The translations under genes were made by a program, and so were the position numbers. A DNA stretch of 48,439 bases from Prochlorococcus sp. AG-436-C13 (GTDB taxonomy: Bacteria > Cyanobacteriota > Cyanobacteriia > PCC-6307 > Cyanobiaceae), in the NCBI GenBank assembly GCA_003212695.1, contig QCPC01000011.1:1-48439 (forward strand). Direction: 5' to 3'. Shown here in pieces: positions 1 through 8,908 of the stretch (its first letter is position 1; the number at the start of each line of letters is the position of its first letter). Below the pieces are notes generated by a model. It worked only from the letters and a program-made list of their open reading frames with translations, was not told where the DNA came from and made no database searches.

Positions 1-1
1 G

Positions 2-268
2 GAAGGACACCCTGGCAGGGTTCGTGGATTAAATCGAGTTGGCATTAGGCGAAGAGGTCTTGCAACTGAAAACCCAGAAGAGTTCAATCAATTAAATGAG
101 ATTTGGAATTTAATTTATAGATCAGACCATGTTTTCAAAAAAGGTTTGGAATTAGCAAAGGAAAATCATTTGCTAAAAGCATCTAAAGAATTTTGTTGTT
201 TTCTTGAGGCTTCTATAGGTAATGGTAGAAGAGGACCAATGCCATCCCTTAATTCTGAAAATAGATAA
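2..268 (+). CDS. lpxA: UDP-N-acetylglucosamine acyltransferase, C-terminal part
   Basis: This is the last 88 codons of a gene cut by the window edge. The reading frame is open from base 2 and ends in TAA. The visible part resembles the alpha-helical C-terminal tail of LpxA, with an EGHPGRVRGLNRVGIRRRG stretch near the end of the left-handed beta-helix. LpxA adds the first fatty acyl chain to UDP-GlcNAc in lipid A synthesis, in the cytoplasm. The identity is supported by lpxB starting two bases after the stop, the usual lpxA-lpxB order. The catalytic His lies outside the window. Confidence 0.88.
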   Translation, partial: EGHPGRVRGLNRVGIRRRGLATENPEEFNQLNEIWNLIYRSDHVFKKGLELAKENHLLKASKEFCCFLEASIGNGRRGPMPSLNSENR

Positions 269-270
269 AG

Positions 271-1446
271 ATGCGTTTGCTTATCAGTACTGGAGAAGTA
301 TCAGGTGATTTGCAGGGAAGCTTTTTAGTAAAAGCATTGATAGATGAGTCCAAGAGAAGAGGTATTCAATTGGAAATCATTGCTCTTGGAGGACCGCTTA
401 TGAAGGCCGCAGGAGCTGAATTAATTGCAAATACATCCTCTATTGGAGCAATAGGTTTTTGGGAAGTAATACCTTATTTAATTCCAACCTTAAGGGCTCA
501 ATCAATAGCTGATGAACTAATAGAAGATTCTCCCCCTGATGTATTGGTTCTGATTGATTATATGGGGCCAAATATTCGCCTTGGCAATAAGGCTAGAAAG
601 TTGCTTCCATCATTACCTATAATTTATTACATTGCTCCTCAGGAGTGGGCTTGGAGATTGGGAGAGAGTGGATCAACTGATTTGATTAGATTTACAGATA
701 AAATCTTGGCGATCTTTAAACAAGAGGCTGATTTTTACAAATCTAGAGGTGGAGATGTCTCTTGGGTGGGTCATCCAATGCTAGATAATCTTAGGGAATT
801 GCCTGATCGTAAAGAAGCTTGTGAAAAACTTGGGGTTGACCCTTCTAATAGGTTTTTATTGATTTTGCCTGCATCAAGAGCTCAAGAATTGAGATATTTG
901 TTGCCGACTCTGTTACGAGCATCAGCATTGATCCAAGAAAAGAATCCTGAATTCTTTGTTTTGTTGCCAGCAGCTCAAGAGGAATTTAAAATCCACCTTC
1001 AAAAAGCTTTAAGACGGTTTGGTGTGAATGGAAAAGTTATCTCGACAAATAATGTTGATAAATTAAAACCATGCCTTTTTAAAGTTGCTGAGCTTGCACT
1101 TACGAAGTCAGGAACAATTAATATGGAACTGGCTATACATATGGTCCCTCAGATTGTTGTATATAAGGTAAGTAGGATAACCGCATTTATAGCAAAGAAA
1201 ATACTTAAGTTTAATGTTGACCATATATCTCCCGTGAATCTATTGTTAAAAAAAAGATTAATTACTGAACTTGTACAAAAAGATCTTTCATGTGAAAGAA
1301 TTGTTCAAAGTGCTATGCCTTTATTAGAAAATAATACAGAACGTTTAAGAATTTTAGATGGCTATAAAATTCTTAAAGAAAAATTAGGAAATCCTGGTGT
1401 GACTAAAAGAGCTGCAAAAGAGATATTAGATTTGTCCATAAAATGA
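271..1446 (+). CDS. lpxB: Lipid-A-disaccharide synthase
   Basis: This 391-residue protein has the normal length for LpxB, a family 19 glycosyltransferase that joins UDP-diacylglucosamine to lipid X to make the lipid A disaccharide at the inner membrane. The N-terminus carries the ISTGEVSGD nucleotide-fold motif (residues 5-13). YIAPQEWAWR and the VGHPMLDNL segment are typical of the family, and the C-terminal half has a TKSGT-type donor-site loop. It starts two bases after lpxA and overlaps the next gene by ATGA. The three genes therefore probably share a transcript, although MsrA has no known role in lipid A. Confidence 0.95.
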   Translation: MRLLISTGEVSGDLQGSFLVKALIDESKRRGIQLEIIALGGPLMKAAGAELIANTSSIGAIGFWEVIPYLIPTLRAQSIADELIEDSPPDVLVLIDYMGPNIRLGNKARKLLPSLPIIYYIAPQEWAWRLGESGSTDLIRFTDKILAIFKQEADFYKSRGGDVSWVGHPMLDNLRELPDRKEACEKLGVDPSNRFLLILPASRAQELRYLLPTLLRASALIQEKNPEFFVLLPAAQEEFKIHLQKALRRFGVNGKVISTNNVDKLKPCLFKVAELALTKSGTINMELAIHMVPQIVVYKVSRITAFIAKKILKFNVDHISPVNLLLKKRLITELVQKDLSCERIVQSAMPLLENNTERLRILDGYKILKEKLGNPGVTKRAAKEILDLSIK

Positions 1447-2060
1447 AGTTTTCTAATTTACTAAGAACTTTTCTTGTATTTCTAACTTGCTTTTGCTTGT
1501 TTTCATTTGTACCTATTGCTAATGCATCAACTGAGCAGGCAGTTTTTGCAGGCGGATGTTTTTGGTGCTTAGAACATGATATTGAAGGTTTAGCTGGAGT
1601 ACTTTCTGTTGATAGTGGTTACACTGGAGGCTTAACTGAACATCCAACTTATAGAAATCATAAAGGTCACAAAGAAGCCGTTAATGTTACATATGATTCT
1701 TCTAAAATAAGTTTTCAAGAATTATTAAAGAATTATTGGATTAATATTGATCCTTTTGATTCAAATGGACAATTTTGCGATAGAGGAGATTCTTACCAAC
1801 CTGTTATTTATTTTTTGAATGATTCCCAAAAAGTTGAAGCAACTAAAAGCCTTGAAAAGGTAGCATCTAAATTATCAGTTGATATTGATAAAATAGGTGT
1901 TGTTGTTAAACCTAGCAATAGATTTTGGCTTGCCGAAGATTATCATCAAGATTTTGCTAAAAAAAATTCAATTAAATATAATTTCTACCGATCTGCATGT
2001 AAAAGAGATAATAGATTAAAAGAAGTTTGGGGATTGAACGCCATGGAAAAATTTTGGTGA
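1443..2060 (+). CDS. msrA: Peptide methionine sulfoxide reductase MsrA, probably exported
   Basis: The protein reduces methionine-S-sulfoxide in oxidised proteins. The catalytic motif GGCFWC is at residues 37-42, with Cys39 as the expected nucleophile. A QFCDRGDSYQPVI segment follows, and a YRSACKRD tail may supply a resolving cysteine. Residues 1-28 look like a signal peptide: a short basic start, a hydrophobic core, and an AxA site before Ser29. This points to the periplasm or thylakoid lumen, whereas most bacterial MsrA proteins are cytoplasmic. The start overlaps the lpxB stop (ATGA), which suggests translational coupling. Family assignment is firm; export is inferred. Confidence 0.93.
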   Translation: MKFSNLLRTFLVFLTCFCLFSFVPIANASTEQAVFAGGCFWCLEHDIEGLAGVLSVDSGYTGGLTEHPTYRNHKGHKEAVNVTYDSSKISFQELLKNYWINIDPFDSNGQFCDRGDSYQPVIYFLNDSQKVEATKSLEKVASKLSVDIDKIGVVVKPSNRFWLAEDYHQDFAKKNSIKYNFYRSACKRDNRLKEVWGLNAMEKFW

Positions 2061-2064
2061 TCGT

Positions 2065-2086
2065 AATAAAAAATATATTTTTTATT
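2065..2086. terminator. AT-only perfect palindrome between convergent genes
   Basis: A 22-base perfect palindrome made only of A and T lies between the msrA stop and the convergent pepA stop. Each arm carries a run of A or T, so it could form a weak bidirectional terminator. The stem has no G or C, so support is modest. Confidence 0.3.
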
Positions 2087-2143
2087 TGTTTATATGATTG
2101 ATTAAAATTTGAGAATATTGTTCTTATAATTTATGACCTCTAT

Positions 2144-3613
2144 CTATTGACATGCCCAACTTACAAGGGTCCTTACTCCGAAACCAGTCGCTCCAGCAGG
2201 ATCTAATCCCCTGTCTTTGTCTGCCCAGCATGTGCCTGCGATATCAAGATGAGCCCATGAGATTCCATCGTCAATGAATTCTGTAAGAAACAGTGCTGCA
2301 GTTATGGAACCCCCAGCTCTAGGGCCAGTATTTTTAATGTCGGCAAGCATAGATTTTAAACCTTCTTTGTATGATTTTTGAAGAGGCATGCGCCATAGCT
2401 TTTCGCCACAGGATGAAGAAGCTTTTTCTAATTCATTTGCTAGATCATCATCATTAACCCATAGTCCAGCAATTTCTTCCCCAAGTGCAATTACGCATGC
2501 ACCAGTTAATGTTGCTAAATCTACAATTGAATCAGGCTTAAGTTTGCATGCATATACCAGTGCATCTGCAAGAGTTAGTCTCCCTTCTGCATCAGTATTA
2601 TTGATTTCTATTGTTTTGCCATTTGAGGCCGTGACAATGTCTCCAGGATGTACAGCTGAGCCGTTAACCATATTTTCGCATGATGCAACTATGAAATGTA
2701 TTTCTGTACCAATAGGTGCGATTTCACCAATAGCGCGTGCTGCACCAATCACTGAGGCACTACCACCCATGTCATATTTCATCATTTCTATTTGAGATGC
2801 ACCAACTTTTAGGTTGTAACCTCCTGAATCGAAAGTGAGTCCTTTCCCGACTATTGCGATTCGGCGTTTAATAGCTCCTTTAGGCTTATAGGTTAGATGA
2901 ATAAACTTAGGGTCAAGGTCAGAGCCTTTAGCAACTGCTAAATAAGCTCCCATTCCCTGCGCTTCACAGTCCAAACGCTCAAGGATTTTATAATCTAGGT
3001 TAAATTCTTTGGCAGTTTCTATAGCTTTGTTTGCCAATGTGCTTGGGGTTAGATCATTTGGAGGAGCTCCAACAAGTTCTCTCGCTAGCTCTACTCCTGA
3101 GCAAATAGGATCTACTTGCGAAATAAAATGAATTGCATCTTCTGGAATACCTATTAAATCAAGTTCTTGAGGAGATCTTTGTTGTTTTGGATCACTGTTG
3201 AAGCGTAGATCTTTAAATATCGACAATCTAATTGATTCAGCTACTGCCTTAGCGGCAACAGATAACTCAAATGCCTCCCACGGAAAGAATACTCCAATTT
3301 TTCCTGTTGAACCAATGCTTGATCTTGAGGCGAGACAGGCACCTTCTCTTAGATTGTTGATTGAGAGTTCTTCAACTTTTCCTAAACCGATTAATATAAG
3401 TTTTTCTGGAGAACTATTTAAAAAATCAAGTTTTATTATTTCCCCTGGCTTTGCTGAAAAATCTCTTGCTTTTGCATATAAGGCCAGAGACTTTAGATCG
3501 CAAATTCCATCTAAATTCTTCAGTTGATTTTCGATACTGCCTTCTACTAATCCTATGACTAGGACTTGCCCTGACCATTCACTTAGGCTTTTTTGATTTA
3601 CAGTGATTTTCAT
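2144..3613 (-). CDS. pepA: Cytosol (leucyl) aminopeptidase
   Basis: This 489-residue protein matches the usual length of M17 leucine aminopeptidases, hexameric two-metal enzymes that remove N-terminal residues from peptides in the cytoplasm. The family signature NTDAEGRLTLADAL is present. So are the metal- and substrate-binding stretch VGKGLTFDSGGYNLK and the EMMKYDMGG segment, all in the C-terminal catalytic domain. The N-terminal third is the less conserved regulatory domain. The gene converges on msrA. On the same strand it follows the GIY-YIG-like gene after about 35 bases, so the two may be co-transcribed. Confidence 0.96.
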   Translation of the reverse strand: MKITVNQKSLSEWSGQVLVIGLVEGSIENQLKNLDGICDLKSLALYAKARDFSAKPGEIIKLDFLNSSPEKLILIGLGKVEELSINNLREGACLASRSSIGSTGKIGVFFPWEAFELSVAAKAVAESIRLSIFKDLRFNSDPKQQRSPQELDLIGIPEDAIHFISQVDPICSGVELARELVGAPPNDLTPSTLANKAIETAKEFNLDYKILERLDCEAQGMGAYLAVAKGSDLDPKFIHLTYKPKGAIKRRIAIVGKGLTFDSGGYNLKVGASQIEMMKYDMGGSASVIGAARAIGEIAPIGTEIHFIVASCENMVNGSAVHPGDIVTASNGKTIEINNTDAEGRLTLADALVYACKLKPDSIVDLATLTGACVIALGEEIAGLWVNDDDLANELEKASSSCGEKLWRMPLQKSYKEGLKSMLADIKNTGPRAGGSITAALFLTEFIDDGISWAHLDIAGTCWADKDRGLDPAGATGFGVRTLVSWACQ

Positions 3614-3648
3614 TTACAACATAGAACTTTTACAAATGCTAACTGTTT

Positions 3649-4254
3649 TTATTGCTTAATTTCATTAGTAAAAGGTGTATTCCAAGTTCCTCTTGTCTCT
3701 TTGTTAAAAGCTGGAAGCCATTTTTTTATAAGTTGTTTTTCTAGCTCCCTCCTGAATTTTGTGTTTTTAGGTACATCTTTCCAGAAACGAATGCTCAATT
3801 GATTTGTTAAACCTACCTTTTGACATGCTTCAGAATATTCCTGAAGATAGCTTTTGCAATCATGTTCTCCCTTCCATCTTTTTTCAGCTGCAATAGTCTC
3901 ACCTATATAAAGAAGAATATGAGAATTAAATTTTGTAAGTTTGTCCATAACCAGATATATTGCTGGACCATCGTGATGACCTTTTGGCCACTGCCAAAAA
4001 TTAAGTGGTAAAGGAGTTAGGTTTAGTATGTCAGGAATCAAAGAATCTTCATTTGCATCATTAATATCAAAAAAAGAATTTTGATGCTCACTTCCAGCAA
4101 CGTTTTTAAAATGCAATGCTTGATAGGTATGAATTCTCATTTGCCATGCTTCTATTTCCTCTTTCTTAAAGGAAAGTCTTTTGTCTACTGAAATTGAATA
4201 ATCAAAATAATCTTTTTGATTAAATAATTCTCCTTGACCTTTTGAGAGGTTCAT
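3649..4254 (-). CDS. GIY-YIG-like nuclease-fold protein, function unknown
   Basis: A 201-residue protein without an obvious named family. Residues 98-184 fit the GIY-YIG nuclease plan: AIY at 98-100, YIG at 116-118, Arg126 on the following helix, a LEKQLIK helix with Glu172 at the metal-binding place (compare the LENNLIK segment of UvrC), and Asn184 in PAFN. All core catalytic positions appear filled, so it could be an active nuclease. The N-terminal 95 residues are unassigned and show no DNA-binding motif I recognise. It lies between divergent DUF1825 and pepA. The substrate is unknown, and a DNA-repair or RNA-processing role would be a guess. Confidence 0.72.
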   Translation of the reverse strand: MNLSKGQGELFNQKDYFDYSISVDKRLSFKKEEIEAWQMRIHTYQALHFKNVAGSEHQNSFFDINDANEDSLIPDILNLTPLPLNFWQWPKGHHDGPAIYLVMDKLTKFNSHILLYIGETIAAEKRWKGEHDCKSYLQEYSEACQKVGLTNQLSIRFWKDVPKNTKFRRELEKQLIKKWLPAFNKETRGTWNTPFTNEIKQ

Positions 4255-4436
4255 ACTATTTAAATGGTTTGGTGATCACTACTCCCATTAGATAGTTCTC
4301 ATGAAAAAAAATATTATAATTTATTCATAGGAATCTAAGAAACTTTTTGTAAATGTTGGCAAGTTTGGTAAAACTACACATTTGCTTAGACTTCCTAATT
4401 ACTTAAAAAGTACTTTATCTACCGGACTATAGGCAT

Positions 4437-4763
4437 ATGGCATTCTTTGAATCTGACATTGTGCAAGAAGAGGCGAAAAATCTTTTCACTGATTATCAGA
4501 ATCTTATGCAATTAGGTGGAGACTATGGGAAATTTGATCGAGAAGGGAAAAAAATGTTTATTAGGAAAATGGAGTCTTTAATGGAACGTTATAAGGTTTT
4601 TATGAAGAGATTTGAACTTTCAGAGGATTTCCAGGCAAAAATGACTGTAGAGCAATTGAAGACTCAACTTGGCCAATTTGGTATGACTCCTGATCAAATG
4701 TTTGATCAAATGAACTTAACTTTGAATAGAATGAAAGCTGAATTGGATCAGCAACAATCTTGA
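4437..4763 (+). CDS. DUF1825 family protein
   Basis: A small 108-residue, helix-rich, charged protein that matches the cyanobacterial DUF1825 family in length and in its opening (MAFFESDIVQEEA). There is no signal peptide or membrane segment, so it should be cytoplasmic. Heptad-like spacing around residues 30-65 and 85-105 suggests helical pairing or oligomerisation. The ATG is preceded by a short AGG. The gene lies 47 bases before tyrS on the same strand. The family is widespread in cyanobacteria, but I know of no established function. Confidence 0.85.
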   Translation: MAFFESDIVQEEAKNLFTDYQNLMQLGGDYGKFDREGKKMFIRKMESLMERYKVFMKRFELSEDFQAKMTVEQLKTQLGQFGMTPDQMFDQMNLTLNRMKAELDQQQS

Positions 4764-4810
4764 AAATTTATTTTGAACATATTCGATACTTTTCTTAGAG
4801 GAAGTTTTGT

Positions 4811-6061
4811 ATGCATGAGCAATTAACTGCTTTGCCTGATTGGCTTGCTAGAGGAATAACAGATTTGTTCCCATTAGCCACCTCTGATTCAGACAAAGAT
4901 AATAATTTTCGGTTAAGGCTTTTGGAGTCTCTTGAGAAAAAAAAACCTCTGAGAGTGAAGTTTGGAATTGACCCAACAGGGTCTGAAATTCATTTAGGTC
5001 ATAGCATCCTTTTTCGGAAATTGAGGGCGTTTCAAGATGCAGGGCATACTGCTGTTTTAATAATTGGAGACTTCACTGCAAGGATTGGAGACCCAACAGG
5101 GAAAAGCAAGACAAGAGTTCAGTTAACTTCTAAGCAGGTTGAAGAGAATTCGAAAACATATCTTGAGCAACTGGGTTTTGGTAAGACTAAGGATAAATCT
5201 CTTCTTGATTTTGAAACTAAAGGAAGAATAGAAATAAGGCGAAATAGCGAATGGTTGGAAGATTTTGATATAGCAAAGACCATTGATCTCCTTAGCAAGT
5301 CAACTGTCGGACAGATGCTTGCAAAAGATGAGTTCGCAAAACGATATGAATCAGGGGTCCCGATAGCTTTGCATGAGTTTTTATATCCTATTTTTCAGGG
5401 TTATGATTCTTTTGCGGTTAAGGCAGATGTGGAGATTGGTGGGGTAGATCAAAAGTTTAATGTTGCAATGGGTAGAGATATTCAGCGTCACTTTAAGCAG
5501 ACACCTCAATTTGGTTTGTTATTGCCAATTCTTGTTGGTTTGGATGGAGTTCAGAAGATGAGCAAAAGTCTTGGTAATACAGTTTCTATTGCAGAAGACT
5601 CTCTTTCAATGTACTCCAAATTAGAGAAGGTTCCTGATAATCAAGTCAAAGACTATTTGACCTTATTAACTGATTGCGAAATAAAAGATTTTCCTTCTAA
5701 GGCAAGAGAACTTCAAAAATATATGGCTTTAAATGTGACTGCTCAGTTTCATGGAATGAAGTCAGCTATTGTTGCTCAGAGAGATGCTTCAAAAATTACC
5801 TCTGGTTTTAATGATTTTGTAGAAGATGTACCTCTCGTATCATTGTCTAATATAAATTTTCCAGTAAAGGCTTTTTATCTTATGAGTGCTATTGGCTTAT
5901 GTCCTAGCAGTAGCGAAGCCAGAAGAATAATTCAAGGAGGTGGAGTTCGTCTCGATGGTAAGAAAATCTTGGATCCTAATTTGGAATTTGTTGATAAAAA
6001 AGAAGTATTAGGGAAAATTTTGCAATTAGGGAAAAAGACTTTTAGGCGTATATCTCTTTAA
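4811..6061 (+). CDS. tyrS: Tyrosyl-tRNA synthetase
   Basis: A class I aminoacyl-tRNA synthetase that charges tRNA-Tyr with tyrosine. The 416-residue chain has the HLGHS form of the HIGH motif at residues 61-65 and KMSKS at 249-253, plus the expected QGYDS and GGVDQKFN active-site segments. The final 60 residues form an S4-like RNA-binding domain ([19 protein letters not shown]). The ATG at 4811 directly follows an AGAGGAAG ribosome-binding site. The gene sits between a DUF1825 gene and pyrF, all on the same strand with short spacers. Confidence 0.97.
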   Translation: MHEQLTALPDWLARGITDLFPLATSDSDKDNNFRLRLLESLEKKKPLRVKFGIDPTGSEIHLGHSILFRKLRAFQDAGHTAVLIIGDFTARIGDPTGKSKTRVQLTSKQVEENSKTYLEQLGFGKTKDKSLLDFETKGRIEIRRNSEWLEDFDIAKTIDLLSKSTVGQMLAKDEFAKRYESGVPIALHEFLYPIFQGYDSFAVKADVEIGGVDQKFNVAMGRDIQRHFKQTPQFGLLLPILVGLDGVQKMSKSLGNTVSIAEDSLSMYSKLEKVPDNQVKDYLTLLTDCEIKDFPSKARELQKYMALNVTAQFHGMKSAIVAQRDASKITSGFNDFVEDVPLVSLSNINFPVKAFYLMSAIGLCPSSSEARRIIQGGGVRLDGKKILDPNLEFVDKKEVLGKILQLGKKTFRRISL

Positions 6062-6083
6062 AATTTCACCTAATCACAATAAA

Positions 6084-6812
6084 ATGATTGAATTATCTAA
6101 ACCTGAGGAACAACTGATTCTTGCCTTAGACAGGATGTCAGAATCTGAGATGCTTTCTTTGATAGAGAAATTACCCAACCTTGTTTGGGTTAAAGTTGGG
6201 TTGGAATTATTTTCGCTTTTAGGCCCCGATGTAATTCTAAAATTGAGAAAGCTTGGAAAGAAAGTTTTTCTAGATCTAAAGTTTCATGATATTCCAAGTA
6301 CTATGGGAAGAGCTTGTTATCATGCTGCTAAGACAGGTGCTGAGTTGATTACAGTTCATGCATGTGCTGGTCAAAAAGCTTTAAAGGAATCAAATCAGTT
6401 AGCTATTGAAGGTGCTAGAAGTGTGAGCCTTCCACCTCCAACTCTTTTGGCTGTGACTGTTTTAACAAGTTGGAGCTCAAAAGACCTTGAGAATGAGCTT
6501 TCTATTAGTCAATCTTTGCCTGACAGAGTCAATCTTTTGGCCAAACTTGCTTTGTCTTCAGGTATTGGGGGATGTATCTGCTCTCCTTTGGAGGTGAATA
6601 GTTTGAGGAGAATTTTCCCAGAACCTTTTCAATTGATTACTCCAGGCATTCGTTCGATTGGAGTTGGGTTTGATGATCAAGAAAGAGTCTTAACTCCATT
6701 AGAAGCATTGAACTCAGGATCATCTAAATTAGTCATAGGTAGGGAAGTTACTCAATCCGATGATCCTGCAAATGCTTTTTATCAAATATGCTCGAAGTTG
6801 CTACTTAATTAG
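6084..6812 (+). CDS. pyrF: Orotidine 5'-phosphate decarboxylase
   Basis: This enzyme catalyses the last step of UMP synthesis, decarboxylation of OMP. The signature LDLKFHDIPST is at residues 63-73, with Lys66 in the catalytic Asp-Lys-Asp array (Asp64, Lys66, Asp69). The phosphate-gripping segment TPGIRSIG and the closing GREVTQSDDP are present. Length (242) is normal. The stop codon overlaps the convergent plsY stop by three bases, so there is no room for a terminator between them. Confidence 0.96.
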   Translation: MIELSKPEEQLILALDRMSESEMLSLIEKLPNLVWVKVGLELFSLLGPDVILKLRKLGKKVFLDLKFHDIPSTMGRACYHAAKTGAELITVHACAGQKALKESNQLAIEGARSVSLPPPTLLAVTVLTSWSSKDLENELSISQSLPDRVNLLAKLALSSGIGGCICSPLEVNSLRRIFPEPFQLITPGIRSIGVGFDDQERVLTPLEALNSGSSKLVIGREVTQSDDPANAFYQICSKLLLN

Positions 6813-7426
6813 TTTTGGTTGCCAATTCTTGGTTCATTACCCTCCTTAAGGCGCATTATATTGCTCCTATGTCTCCATAAAACCAATGTCATTGCAATTA
6901 GACTAAAAAGGATGTAAGAGGTAGATATATTGCCTGGTGAGGTTAAATATATTAAGACTGGCAAACTTATAGCAGCACATATACTTGCTAAAGATACTAT
7001 TCTCCAGATCAATAAGATTATAAGGAATATTCCTAGAGATCCAAGTCCTGCTTGATAGGAAATACCAAGAAAGACTCCTAATCCAGTTGCAACAGCTTTC
7101 CCTCCTTTGCCTTTCAACCAAATCGGCCAGATATGTCCTGATAATGATGAAATACCTGCAGCTATTTGCCATATTTCATCTACTTCAAATGCTCTTGCAA
7201 TTAAAATGGCCGAAACACCCTTCCCAACGTCTACTAGAAAAACAATTAGAGCGGGAACTTTGCCTACATGTCTTAAAACATTTGTTGCACCTGTAGAACC
7301 AGAGCCTATTTCTCTGAGATCTATATTAGAGATCCATCTCCCTGCAAGATATCCACTTGGGAAAGAACCAAGCATATAGCTTATAAAAAGAGATAATAGA
7401 TTGATTAGAATTGTTGAATCAGTCAT
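6809..7426 (-). CDS. plsY: Acyl-phosphate:glycerol-3-phosphate acyltransferase
   Basis: An integral inner-membrane enzyme that makes lysophosphatidate from acyl phosphate and glycerol-3-phosphate, the first committed step of phospholipid synthesis. The 205 residues contain several membrane helices and the three family motifs: GSFPSGYLAGRW, GSGSTGATNVLR and KGKGGKAVATGLG. The start ATG overlaps the stop of the upstream DUF3086 gene by one base, so the two are translationally coupled. It is the last gene of a five-gene minus-strand run with a lipid and envelope flavour, running from the symporter at 11.1 kb. Confidence 0.95.
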   Translation of the reverse strand: MTDSTILINLLSLFISYMLGSFPSGYLAGRWISNIDLREIGSGSTGATNVLRHVGKVPALIVFLVDVGKGVSAILIARAFEVDEIWQIAAGISSLSGHIWPIWLKGKGGKAVATGLGVFLGISYQAGLGSLGIFLIILLIWRIVSLASICAAISLPVLIYLTSPGNISTSYILFSLIAMTLVLWRHRSNIMRLKEGNEPRIGNQN

Positions 7427-8451
7427 TAATCTAGATTTTCTTCAAGATAGAGTTCATCAGGATTAGCTGCAAAAGCAAGCCATATAGGGAATTGAAGTAT
7501 TGGAATATCAATATTTTGCTCTGCGGCGTCTATGAGAATTAGCGGCACTTCATTTCCCTCTTCTAATCTATCGGCTCTTTCAATTAGTGGTTCTGAACGT
7601 TCAAAAAGAACAATCCCACTATTGGGACCAAAATCTTCTCTATTTAGGCCTAAAGCATCTTGAAGACCTCTACGCCATTCACCAAGTCTTTCTGGTTGAT
7701 TTGCTAAGATCAAAGCTTGAAAACGATCCCCATATAATTCTCCCAAGATAGATATTAAAGCCGCAGATACAAGCACATTTTTTGACCTGTTGCCTCTGCT
7801 TGATTGAGCCCCTCTACCACCCATATTAAAAAACCAGTCTTCAAGTATTTCTGTATCTTCATTCTCTAAACTTCGTCTGAATTTCCAAGGATCAGCGTAA
7901 TAATCTGGCCCTTCTGTGTATTGTCCTAATAGTTCAAGAATGAACTCTCTATCTGGTTTGAATGTATCTGCTATCGCTTGAATTGGTTCAATCTTTTCTC
8001 GATCGTTTGTTTCTTCTTTTGACTTATTTTTGTCAAGAGGTGATGGGGTGACAACTACTGGTTGAGCAATTAGCTCAAGCTGTTCAACTGAATGGCTTAA
8101 GCTTTGGAGTGCTCCTGTTAAGTAATCTTGAAATCCTTTAACTCTTCTCGCTATTGAATCAGATTGGCCTGTAAAAGATTTTGATACTTCTTGTTCTATT
8201 TTTATTTTCCTTTCTTCAAGCTCTTTTATTTCCTTTTCTAAAAAAGCTCGCTTTTTTTTGAGTTCACTTAATGCAAGATTGAAAAAATCTTCTTCATTGT
8301 CATACTTTTCTGGATTTAAATTAGTTGTTTCGTTGGGATTGTGATCCGACTTCTTTTCCTCTTCAAAGAATTCTTTTTCTAAAACCTTTTTAGACTCAAT
8401 ATCTTCAGCTGGGTTTGAATCAGTTTTTTGTGGGAGGTCTTTTTCAGTCAT
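7426..8451 (-). CDS. DUF3086 domain protein
   Basis: A 341-residue protein resembling the cyanobacterial DUF3086 family. Residues 1-55 are acidic and low in complexity. A likely coiled coil of Lys and Glu heptads covers about residues 60-95. The globular conserved part runs from about residue 165 to the end and includes FFNMGGRGAQSSRGNRSK and the LILANQPERLGEWRRGLQ stretch. No signal or membrane segment is seen. It sits between DUF3119 and plsY, and overlaps plsY by one base. The function is unknown. The position suggests a link to lipid or envelope work, but that is inference from neighbours. Confidence 0.82.
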   Translation of the reverse strand: MTEKDLPQKTDSNPAEDIESKKVLEKEFFEEEKKSDHNPNETTNLNPEKYDNEEDFFNLALSELKKKRAFLEKEIKELEERKIKIEQEVSKSFTGQSDSIARRVKGFQDYLTGALQSLSHSVEQLELIAQPVVVTPSPLDKNKSKEETNDREKIEPIQAIADTFKPDREFILELLGQYTEGPDYYADPWKFRRSLENEDTEILEDWFFNMGGRGAQSSRGNRSKNVLVSAALISILGELYGDRFQALILANQPERLGEWRRGLQDALGLNREDFGPNSGIVLFERSEPLIERADRLEEGNEVPLILIDAAEQNIDIPILQFPIWLAFAANPDELYLEENLD

Positions 8452-8494
8452 AAATTGATGTATATAGAAAAGATTGGATTTTTAGTAGTTATTG

Positions 8495-8884
8495 TCATTC
8501 TTTTTTTATTTCTAAAGAACCAACTCTTTTCTTTAATTGATTTTTTAAAGTGTCAATATCAAATAGAACTGGCAAAAGATGTGGACTTGCTGTTTCTCTG
8601 AAGTAAAGGATGCCGGGTAATTGAGGGAAAAATATTCTCCATGAAATCCAGTTCTTAAAAGGAAAGCGTCTTATTTCTTTCCCTAATTGCAAAACAACAA
8701 AATCTTCTGAGGTGAATTTAATCTTTAGTGTAAAAGATTGAATTAATAAGAATAGACCAAAAGTAGATATTCCAATACCTATAAAATTTGCTATTGGCGC
8801 TAATAAAATAACTATACCTAATAATGCTATTAGGATAGGCAACCTGTGCATTGGATTTAGCACTATTTCTTCTGACTTGTCCAT
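8495..8884 (-). CDS. DUF3119 family membrane protein
   Basis: A 129-residue protein with two adjacent hydrophobic helices at about residues 13-50. A beta-rich, PH-domain-like tail follows (FTSEDFVVLQLGKEIRRFPFKNW, ending in GILYFRE and PHLLPVLFDI). Length and layout fit the cyanobacterial DUF3119 family. It is probably anchored in the cytoplasmic or thylakoid membrane with a soluble tail. It lies 24 bases after the MlaE-like permease and 43 bases before DUF3086, on one strand. No function is established. An accessory role to the permease is plausible but unproven. Confidence 0.8.
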   Translation of the reverse strand: MDKSEEIVLNPMHRLPILIALLGIVILLAPIANFIGIGISTFGLFLLIQSFTLKIKFTSEDFVVLQLGKEIRRFPFKNWISWRIFFPQLPGILYFRETASPHLLPVLFDIDTLKNQLKKRVGSLEIKKE

Positions 8885-8908
8885 TTAGGAGGAAGAATAC
8901 ATGTTTAT

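Noticed and set aside
2388..2795. A 135-codon plus-strand frame inside pepA
   Set aside because: It lies opposite the most conserved part of the aminopeptidase, and its Ser/Ala-rich content mirrors that.
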